A stretch of 12,905 bases of DNA, taken from NCBI GenBank assembly GCA_023416455.1, contig JAEZHQ010000544.1, positions 1-12,905 of the forward strand, in the 5' to 3' direction. This document shows, one piece after another, positions 7,749 to 12,905 of the stretch. A program made the translations under genes and the position numbers. The stretch is from Pseudomonadota bacterium. Lineage in GTDB: Bacteria; Pseudomonadota; Alphaproteobacteria; Azospirillales; Azospirillaceae. The notes under the pieces were generated by a model. The model was given only the letters and a program-made list of their open reading frames with translations. It did no database searches and was not told where the DNA came from. Positions within the stretch are counted from its first letter, which is position 1, and every line of letters starts with the position of its first letter.

Positions 7749-7756
7749 AAGGAAGG
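7749..7756 (+). promoter_or_regulatory. Ribosome binding site that sets the start at 7765
   Basis: AAGGAAGG lies eight bases before ATG 7765. A TTG at 7726 overlaps the previous stop but has no purine-rich site before it, so the strong site supports 7765. ATG 7771, two codons later, is also possible but spaced less well. Confidence 0.65.
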
Positions 7757-7764
7757 CCGAGCCG

Positions 7765-9696
7765 ATGCCCATGCCGCCCGAAGACGTGCCCGAGCCGGCG
7801 CGCTTCCCGCTGGACGCCGTCAAGAGGACCATCTGGTTGACCAGGCCCGATCTGCGCCGGCTCGGCGGCGGGGCGGGCTTCGAGTGGTGGCTGCTCCTGA
7901 ACGGCGTGCACGAGTACAGGGGATTGGCGGAGGCCGGCCCCCGCGTCTCCCGGGAGCTGCTGAGCGAGCCGGCGGATGATGCCCTGCCCGGTGTGCGCCC
8001 CGTCCTGACCCGGTTCATGCGGGCGATCTGGGCCTCGCGGAGCGACCTCCAGGAGGCGTTCGACGTCACGGCCGCACAGGGGCAGGAAGGCTTCGTCTGG
8101 TGGTACTTCATCCACGGGGTCGCCGAACTCGGGCTTGCCCGCTTCCTCACCGGGGAGCAGAAGGCTTTCCTGAACGAGCCGGATCCGGGGTTTCCCCAAA
8201 ACACCCTGCCGCTGACCCGCTTCATGGTGCGGTTGTGGCAGCGTCGCCCCGACCTGCAACGGGCCTTCCCGCTCGATGCGCCGGCCGGCTGCGCCGGCTT
8301 CGTGGAATGGTTCCGCACGACCGCGCGGAGCGAGCCGAAGCTCGGGGAGACGTGCCGCGAGCTTCAGGAGCCGGCCCGTCCGGCCTTTCATGAGCGGCCG
8401 GCCGGCGAGGAGGGGCATGCGCGCATCCCGGCGCTGCGCTGCCAGGCCGATGCGGCGGCGCCGCGGACGGCCATGGCGGCGGCGCCGCGGACGGCCATGG
8501 CGCCGGCGGTCCGGGCGCGCTCCGCCGCCCTTCCCTTCGGCGTGAACCTGATCGGCCATGCGCGCGGGCAGTTCGGCATCGGCGAGGATGTCCGGATGGC
8601 GGCTCTCGCCATGCAGGCGGCGGGCATCCCCTTCAGCGTCTACAACGTCGCCCCCGGGCGCGAGGTGTGCCAGGACGACGACAGCGTCGATTCCCTGGTT
8701 TCCGACCGGCTTCCCTACGCCGTCAACCTGATCTGCACGACGGGGTTCGAGACGGCGCGCCTCGCCGCGGTCGAAGGGTCGGCCCTGTTCGACGGCCGCC
8801 GCACCATCGGCTACTGGCCGTGGGAGCTGCCGGAATGGCCGGCGGAATGGCACCATGCCTACGCCTTCGTCGACGAGGTCTGGGCGGCGAGCCGCTACAC
8901 CTATGAAGCCTTCGCCAGGAGCAGCCCGAAGCCGGTGCGGCACATGCCCATGGCCGTCGCCGTGGGGGCCACGGCCGGGCTCGGCCGGCGCGATTTCGGC
9001 CTGCCCGGGCAGCGCTTCCTCTTCGTCTTCTCGTTCGACGTCCTCTCCCTTTTCTCCCGGAAGAACCCGCAGGCCTGCGTGCGCGCCTTCCGGAGCGCCT
9101 TCCCGTCCGGCGACGAGCCGGTCGGGCTGGTGATCAAGGCCATGAGGCCATCGCCGGACGATCCCGTATGGCAGGCGCTGCTTCAGGAGGCCGGGGCGGA
9201 CCGGCGCATCGCGATCATCGGCAGGACGCTGAGCCGGGGCGCGGTGCTCGATCTGTATCGGGCGTGCGACGCCTTCGTGTCGCTGCATCGGGCCGAGGGG
9301 TTCGGGCGCGGGATTGCCGAGGCGATGATGCTCGGCAAGCCGGTGATCGTCACCGGCTTCTCGGGCAACATGGATTTCACGACGCCGGGGAGCGCGGCGC
9401 TGGTCGACCATCGGCTCCGCAAGGTGGCCGAGGGCGAATACCCGTTCGCGGGCGGCCTGACCTGGGCCGAGCCGGACGCCGCGCACGCGGCCTGGTGGAT
9501 GCGGCGACTGGTTGAGGACCGCCAGGTGCGGGAGCGGCTGGGGAAACAGGGGCAGGGCCTGGTGGCGGGGACCTACGCGCCGGCGACGGTCGGGAGCGGA
9601 TACGCCGCCCTGCTCGGCCGGGCGCCGTTTGGGCCGTCCCCGCCGCCCGCCGGCGGGATCGCTCCGGCGGCGACCGCGTCGATCAGCTCCAGATAG
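7765..9696 (+). CDS. GT4 glycosyltransferase with three N-terminal Trp-rich repeats
   Basis: A 643-residue probable glycosyltransferase. The N-terminus has three related modules at about 13-54, 78-124 and 148-193. Each runs as a basic helix with W and RPDL/RSDL, then G-F-x-W-W or G-F-x-E-W; the third is most diverged. A linker at about 200-255 includes a duplicated APRTAMA segment. The catalytic unit at about 257-618 shows GVNLIGHARGQFGIGEDVR, GYWPWELPEWP, FSFDVLSLFSRKNP, and HRAEGFGRGIAEAMMLGKP, in which Glu511 and Glu519 form the EX7E donor-binding pair of GT4 retaining enzymes. Sugar and linkage cannot be told. No membrane segment is seen. The start lies 35 bp after the pyruvyltransferase fusion, so the two are probably co-transcribed. 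The last 124 bp overlap the end of the opposing minus-strand gene; residues after about 618 are a Pro/Ala/Gly-rich tail. Confidence 0.9.
   Translation: MPMPPEDVPEPARFPLDAVKRTIWLTRPDLRRLGGGAGFEWWLLLNGVHEYRGLAEAGPRVSRELLSEPADDALPGVRPVLTRFMRAIWASRSDLQEAFDVTAAQGQEGFVWWYFIHGVAELGLARFLTGEQKAFLNEPDPGFPQNTLPLTRFMVRLWQRRPDLQRAFPLDAPAGCAGFVEWFRTTARSEPKLGETCRELQEPARPAFHERPAGEEGHARIPALRCQADAAAPRTAMAAAPRTAMAPAVRARSAALPFGVNLIGHARGQFGIGEDVRMAALAMQAAGIPFSVYNVAPGREVCQDDDSVDSLVSDRLPYAVNLICTTGFETARLAAVEGSALFDGRRTIGYWPWELPEWPAEWHHAYAFVDEVWAASRYTYEAFARSSPKPVRHMPMAVAVGATAGLGRRDFGLPGQRFLFVFSFDVLSLFSRKNPQACVRAFRSAFPSGDEPVGLVIKAMRPSPDDPVWQALLQEAGADRRIAIIGRTLSRGAVLDLYRACDAFVSLHRAEGFGRGIAEAMMLGKPVIVTGFSGNMDFTTPGSAALVDHRLRKVAEGEYPFAGGLTWAEPDAAHAAWWMRRLVEDRQVRERLGKQGQGLVAGTYAPATVGSGYAALLGRAPFGPSPPPAGGIAPAATASISSR
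8452..8499 (+). repeat. Two perfect 24-bp tandem repeats in the glycosyltransferase linker
   Basis: Bases 8452-8475 are repeated exactly at 8476-8499. The unit contains GCCGCGGACGGCCATG and encodes eight residues (A-A-P-R-T-A-M plus a flanking Ala), placed in the disordered linker between the Trp-rich modules and the catalytic domain. The exact identity suggests a recent duplication. Confidence 0.95.
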
Positions 9697-10883
9697 GCGG
9701 GCAGGGCGACCGTGTGCAGGTCGTAGGACTGGAGCACGGTCCGCCGCGCCGCCGCGCGCAGCCCGGCCATCCGGTCGGGATGGTCGAGCACCGCGTCGAT
9801 GCGCCCGCACAGGGCGCGCGCGTCGAAGAAATCGACCAGCAGGCCGTTCTCGCCGTCGCGGATCACCTCGCGGACGGGGGCGGTGTCCGACCCCACCACC
9901 AGGCAGCCCGCCGCCATCGCCTCCAGGCACGACCAGGACAGGACGAAGGGATAGGTCAGGTAGAGGTGGACCGAGGAGATTTGCAGGATGTTGAGGAAGG
10001 TCCGGTGCGGCACCTTGCCGAGGAAATGGACGCGCCGCGGGTCCAGCCCGGCGCCGACCTCCTCCATCAGCATCCGCCGGAAGGTCGTGCCGGCCGGCGC
10101 CGGCGGCCCGTAGCTGACCTCGTCGCCGCCGACGATCAGGACCTGCGCCCGGGGGCGGCGGCGCAGGATCTCGGGCAGGGCGCGCATGAGGCGATGGAAG
10201 CCGCGGTAGGGCTCCAGGTTGCGGGCGACGTAGGTGATGACCTCGTCGTCCCGGGTCAGCGGCCGCTCCAGCCGGTCGATCCGCAGCCAGGCCGCCGGAT
10301 CGGGGCGCGCGATCCGGCTGTCCACGCCCTCGTGGATGACGCTGAGCTTGGCCCGGATGTGGGGGGGATGCAGGGATTGCTGCCAGCGGGTCGGGGTCTG
10401 CCCCCAGTCGGCCGCCTCGGCGCCGATCAGGCCGACGGCGTTCTTGACCTGGAGGCGGGGCGGGTCGTCGGCCGTGGCCGGCAGCTCGGGATCGAAGCCG
10501 GTGTCGGCGCCCTCGGCCCGGTAGAAGAACTCGAAATAGGCGAGCAGCGGCACGTCGGGCCAGGCGCTCTTCAGGAAGAGCGTCTCGCCCCAGCCGTTGT
10601 GGCCGATCATGATGTCCGGCCGGAAGCCCTGGGCCTTGAGGCGCAGGCAGGCCGCCAGCACGGCCTGGCCCCAGAGGACGCCCTGCTCGAGGTCGGCCAG
10701 ATAATGGTGGATCCCCGGGGTGAGCCCCCGGAACGGCTCGTAGGTGACGGTCTCGACGCCGGCCAGCCGGTTCTGGTTGGGCTGGGTGATGAAGACGACC
10801 CGGTTGCCCGGCTGGGCGGCGAGGTGCTGGGCGACGTGCTGGTACTGGCCGGGGAAGTTGTGGTGGACGAAGAGGTAGTTCAT
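9573..10883 (-). CDS. GT4-type glycosyltransferase
   Basis: A 436-residue probable cytoplasmic glycosyltransferase of unknown specificity. The N-terminus MNYLFVHHNFPGQYQHVAQH is typical of a GT4 subgroup found in several Gram-negatives. Further marks are IGHNGWGE at 93-100, HEGVD at 184-188 before the donor domain, YVARNLEPYRGFHRLMRALP at 218-237, VLIVGGDEVSYG, VHFLGKVPH, and YPFVLSWSCLEAMAAGCLVV at 311-330, with Glu321 as the conserved donor-site glutamate. A longer open frame exists upstream, but it runs through the methyltransferase in another frame; ATG at 10881-10883 begins exactly at the family N-terminus. Only a weak GGA precedes it. The gene starts 11 bp after the methyltransferase stop, so the two share a transcript. 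Residues after about 408 are a low-complexity tail that overlaps the opposing plus-strand gene by 124 bp. Confidence 0.9.
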   Translation of the reverse strand: MNYLFVHHNFPGQYQHVAQHLAAQPGNRVVFITQPNQNRLAGVETVTYEPFRGLTPGIHHYLADLEQGVLWGQAVLAACLRLKAQGFRPDIMIGHNGWGETLFLKSAWPDVPLLAYFEFFYRAEGADTGFDPELPATADDPPRLQVKNAVGLIGAEAADWGQTPTRWQQSLHPPHIRAKLSVIHEGVDSRIARPDPAAWLRIDRLERPLTRDDEVITYVARNLEPYRGFHRLMRALPEILRRRPRAQVLIVGGDEVSYGPPAPAGTTFRRMLMEEVGAGLDPRRVHFLGKVPHRTFLNILQISSVHLYLTYPFVLSWSCLEAMAAGCLVVGSDTAPVREVIRDGENGLLVDFFDARALCGRIDAVLDHPDRMAGLRAAARRTVLQSYDLHTVALPAYLELIDAVAAGAIPPAGGGDGPNGARPSRAAYPLPTVAGA

Positions 10884-10894
10884 CCCGGATCCGG

Positions 10895-11476
10895 TCACGG
10901 CGCGGGCGGCCGCTGGGCGATGGCGACCAGTTCGTAATCCGCCGTCCGCCGCAGCCGGATCGGGGCGAAGCCCGCCTCGCTCAGCGATTGCCCGAGCAGG
11001 GTCGGCGTGAAGCCGGTGCGGTGGGCCATGAAGCCGTTCCCGGCGGCGATCGCCGCCGTGTGCCCGAAGACGACGTCTAGGGCGGTGATCGGGCCGGTGG
11101 CCGAGACGTACAGCGTCTCGTGCAGCCGGTCCTCGGCGATCCGGGCCGCCACCGTCTGGAGGTCGGGGACCATCGCGATCAGGGTGCCGCCGGGCTTGAG
11201 CACCCGCAGGCACTCCCGCAGCGCCGTCGGAACGTCGTGCCGGTGCAGGTGCTCCAGATTGTGCGACGACCACACGGCGTCGACGGCGGCGTCGGGCAGC
11301 GCGGCCATGTCGGTGACGGAGGCCAGAATGTCGGGAGCCACGGCCGGATCGATGTCCAGCCGGATCTCGCGCCATTCCGGCGGCGGGAAATGCTCGTGGA
11401 GGCGCGAGGACCCGCGCGGCCCGCAGCCGACGTTCAGGACGGTCCGCGGCGCCGGCGCACCGTCAGGGTTGGTCAT
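10895..11476 (-). CDS. SAM-dependent class I methyltransferase
   Basis: A 193-residue soluble methyltransferase of the Methyltransf_11/UbiE-like fold. The SAM-binding glycine loop is LNVGCGP at 14-20, an acidic pair follows strand 2 (RLDIDP at 39-44), SVTDM at 53-57 should contact the adenine, and AVWSSHNLEHL at 67-77 and RVLKPGGTLIAMVPDLQ at 91-107 complete the core. The place in a glycan locus suggests O-methylation of a sugar or capping of a chain end, but nothing in the sequence identifies the acceptor. ATG 11476 is preceded by GAGGG about ten bases away. It lies 13 bp after the ChW-like gene and 11 bp before the glycosyltransferase, indicating one operon. Confidence 0.9.
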   Translation of the reverse strand: MTNPDGAPAPRTVLNVGCGPRGSSRLHEHFPPPEWREIRLDIDPAVAPDILASVTDMAALPDAAVDAVWSSHNLEHLHRHDVPTALRECLRVLKPGGTLIAMVPDLQTVAARIAEDRLHETLYVSATGPITALDVVFGHTAAIAAGNGFMAHRTGFTPTLLGQSLSEAGFAPIRLRRTADYELVAIAQRPPAP

Positions 11477-11489
11477 GGCGGCACCGCCC

Positions 11490-12323
11490 TCAGGGGCGGC
11501 GGTTGGGAAGGGCGGCGGGCGACCGCTCGACGAGCTGGAAGAGCAGGCCCTCGAGCGGGTCGCCGACGGCGTCCGAGCGGCAGGGCGCCCCGCCCCGGTG
11601 CGGGCCGACCCGGCTGCCGCTGAGGAAGGCCCCCTCGTACAGGCAATCGTAGCGCGCCGCCGCGGCGCCGGTCAGGCGGATGGCGAAGCCGACGACGGCG
11701 ACCCCCATGCCCCGGCTGCCGCACAGCTGGCCGCCGGGAATCCACGGCGTCTCCCAGCCGCTGGACAGCAGGGCCTTGTACTCGATGTCCTCGGAGGCCA
11801 GCCCGCCCGACAGGGTGATCCCGAAGGCCTCGATCCACAGGCGCTGCCCGACGCAGCCGGCCCAGCTGCCGCCCGCGAAGGTGAGGTCGCCGCGGTTCTG
11901 GACATGCACCAGCACCGAGGCCTGGATCGCCGGGGCGGTCGCCGGAGCCGCCGCCGGGGCGGCCGGGGCGGCGGCCTCGTCCAGCTGGAGCATCCGGATG
12001 CCGAGGCTGGCGTCGGGCCGGTCCTCGAGCTTGTAGGAGGTCAGGACCAGGTCGGCCGGCGCGTCCGCCACCTTGATGACGAGGGAATCCCCGCGCTTGG
12101 TCAGCCAGGCGTTGGGGACGCTGCTCACCATCTCGACGCTGGCCGACCCGCCCGGGACCGCGGCGACGTGCGCGCTCGGAACGGGCAGCCCCTCGACCGT
12201 GGCCGACGGGCCGCCGTCGACGACCGTCAGTGCGTAGACACCCGGGGACAGCGCCAGCCGCTGTGCCGTCGCCTTGATCGGCGCGTTGTGCCGCAAACCC
12301 TGAAGCAAGGTGGAGTTGGTCAT
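11490..12323 (-). CDS. Protein with C-terminal ChW-like repeats
   Basis: A 277-residue protein without an obvious signal peptide. Residues 1-110 are a beta-rich region that I do not recognise. Residues about 116-133 are an Ala/Pro linker. The C-terminal half has three units that look like ChW (clostridial hydrophobic with conserved Trp) repeats: 136-172 (VHVQNRGD, then GQRLWIEAFGITL), 182-218 (YKALLSSGWETPW, then VVGFAIRLTG) and 225-267 (most diverged, ending LEGLLFQLVE). ChW repeats are known mainly from secreted clostridial proteins and are thought to bind ligands. ATG 12323 was chosen because codons before it (ACA, ATT, GGA, ATA, CCT) are unusual for this genome. The alternative ATG 12392 overlaps the previous stop as ATGA and would add 23 residues; neither has a clear ribosome site. 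It lies 13 bp before the methyltransferase. The role is unknown; glycan recognition is a guess from context. Confidence 0.7.
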   Translation of the reverse strand: MTNSTLLQGLRHNAPIKATAQRLALSPGVYALTVVDGGPSATVEGLPVPSAHVAAVPGGSASVEMVSSVPNAWLTKRGDSLVIKVADAPADLVLTSYKLEDRPDASLGIRMLQLDEAAAPAAPAAAPATAPAIQASVLVHVQNRGDLTFAGGSWAGCVGQRLWIEAFGITLSGGLASEDIEYKALLSSGWETPWIPGGQLCGSRGMGVAVVGFAIRLTGAAAARYDCLYEGAFLSGSRVGPHRGGAPCRSDAVGDPLEGLLFQLVERSPAALPNRRP

Positions 12324-12388
12324 GGGAGGGCTGGTCCGGATGGCTGGTCGGGGCGGGGATGGAAATGGTCCCGTAGGTATTCCAATTG

Positions 12389-12905
12389 TCATTCGGCCGT
12401 CAAGAAGTCGATCAGTTTTTCGTTAATTGCGGCGGCGGGCAGGCCGGGGGGAAGGAGATGGCCGCGGCCGGCGTCGCGGATCCGCTCCGCGACGGCCCCC
12501 AGGTCGAAGGCCGCCGCGTCCAGGCCGGCGCGCCAGGCGAGCGACAGGGAGTAGCACCAGGTCTCCGGGCACAGCGAGGGGAAGAAGGCCAGCTGCGCCC
12601 CTTGCGCGGCGACCAGCTCCACCGCCTCCTCCTCGCGGTAGGGCCCGGTGACGAACACCCGGCCGGTCGCGAACAGGGCGTGGTCGTCCTGGGTGTGGCC
12701 GACCACCACGAACTCGATGGGCAGCCGGCGCGCCGCGGCGTCGCGGGCGCAGTCCAGAAGCACCCCGTGGCCCTTGTGCGTGCCGAGGGCGCCGATCAGG
12801 CAGACCCGCCAGCGCCCGCCGGCCGGCCGCTCCCGGCGGGACGGCGCCGGCGGGGCGACGTCCTCCCAGGGCGTCACGGTCACCGCCGCCGGCGCGTGCC
12901 GGGCC
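12389..12905 (-). CDS. GT4-type glycosyltransferase, C-terminal part (5' end beyond the window)
   Basis: The frame is open to the right edge, so only the last 171 residues of a larger gene are present. They make up the donor-binding half of a GT-B glycosyltransferase: WRVCLIGALGTHKGHGVLL with the GxxxxxKG phosphate-binding segment, EFVVVGHTQDD, VFVTGPYREEEAVELV, FFPSLCPETWCYSLSLAWRAGL, and FDLGAVAERIR. The usual EX7E pair is reduced to its first Glu (in CPETW), and Leu occupies the second position. A GTG at 12883 could be read as a start but would cut the fold, so the gene is treated as truncated by the window. Its stop is followed by a 65-bp AT-richer spacer before the ChW-like gene. Confidence 0.85.
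   Translation of the reverse strand, partial: ARHAPAAVTVTPWEDVAPPAPSRRERPAGGRWRVCLIGALGTHKGHGVLLDCARDAAARRLPIEFVVVGHTQDDHALFATGRVFVTGPYREEEAVELVAAQGAQLAFFPSLCPETWCYSLSLAWRAGLDAAAFDLGAVAERIRDAGRGHLLPPGLPAAAINEKLIDFLTAE

Noticed and set aside
5903..7750. A 615-codon minus-strand open frame
   Set aside because: It is antisense to the DUF1796-pyruvyltransferase gene, whose motifs are clear; the opposite product has none.
9646..9657. CCCGCCGGCGGG palindrome as a bidirectional terminator for the convergent genes
   Set aside because: It has no loop and no T-run, and it lies within coding sequence of both genes.
7747..9930. A 727-codon minus-strand open frame
   Set aside because: It is antisense to the third plus-strand glycosyltransferase and has no domain-like sequence.
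12375..12403. A possible minus-strand promoter in the AT-richer spacer before the ChW-like gene (TTGACG, 17-bp gap, ATACCT)
   Set aside because: The -35-like half is good, but the -10-like hexamer matches the consensus at only one position, and the genes appear to form one operon.
9714..12554. Two long plus-strand open frames (9714-10937 and 11007-12554)
   Set aside because: Both mirror the minus-strand glycosyltransferase, methyltransferase and ChW-like genes, which have clear family motifs.

Overview
The window is very GC-rich (roughly 70%), with strong G/C preference at third codon positions and short Shine-Dalgarno-type ribosome sites. The style and protein families suggest an alphaproteobacterium, perhaps Rhodospirillales/Azospirillum-like. 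That placement is inference from composition and family type, not a database match. The whole window looks like one surface-polysaccharide or glycan-decoration locus. No tRNA, rRNA, CRISPR array, insertion sequence or phage gene was seen.

Left block, plus strand (1-9696): the 3' tail of an unidentified gene overlaps wecB by a TTGA junction. WecB is the UDP-GlcNAc 2-epimerase that makes UDP-ManNAc. Two large paralogous GT4-type glycosyltransferases follow, of 702 and 718 residues, which share a distinctive N-terminal beta-rich domain. Next comes a 595-residue fusion of a DUF1796-like domain (papain-like cysteine peptidase superfamily by name) to a polysaccharide pyruvyltransferase domain. The block ends with a 643-residue GT4 enzyme that carries three copies of a roughly 45-residue Trp-rich module ahead of its catalytic domain.

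Right block, minus strand (12905-9573, read right to left): a GT4 glycosyltransferase cut by the window edge, a protein with C-terminal ChW-like repeats (a repeat type best known from Clostridia), a small SAM-dependent methyltransferase, and a 436-residue GT4 glycosyltransferase. The last three genes are tightly packed. The two blocks converge, and their last genes overlap tail to tail by 124 bp.

Working model (inference): WecB supplies a ManNAc-type sugar nucleotide, up to five glycosyltransferases assemble or branch a glycan, and the pyruvyltransferase and methyltransferase add acidic ketal and methyl groups. The accessory domains may bind the glycan or the assembly complex. No flippase, polymerase, ABC exporter or priming transferase lies in the window, so the product could be a capsule, exopolysaccharide, O-antigen or protein-linked glycan. 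The most unusual points are the DUF1796-pyruvyltransferase fusion with a low-GC patch at its domain junction, the ChW-like protein in an apparent Gram-negative, and the accessory domains attached to the glycosyltransferases.
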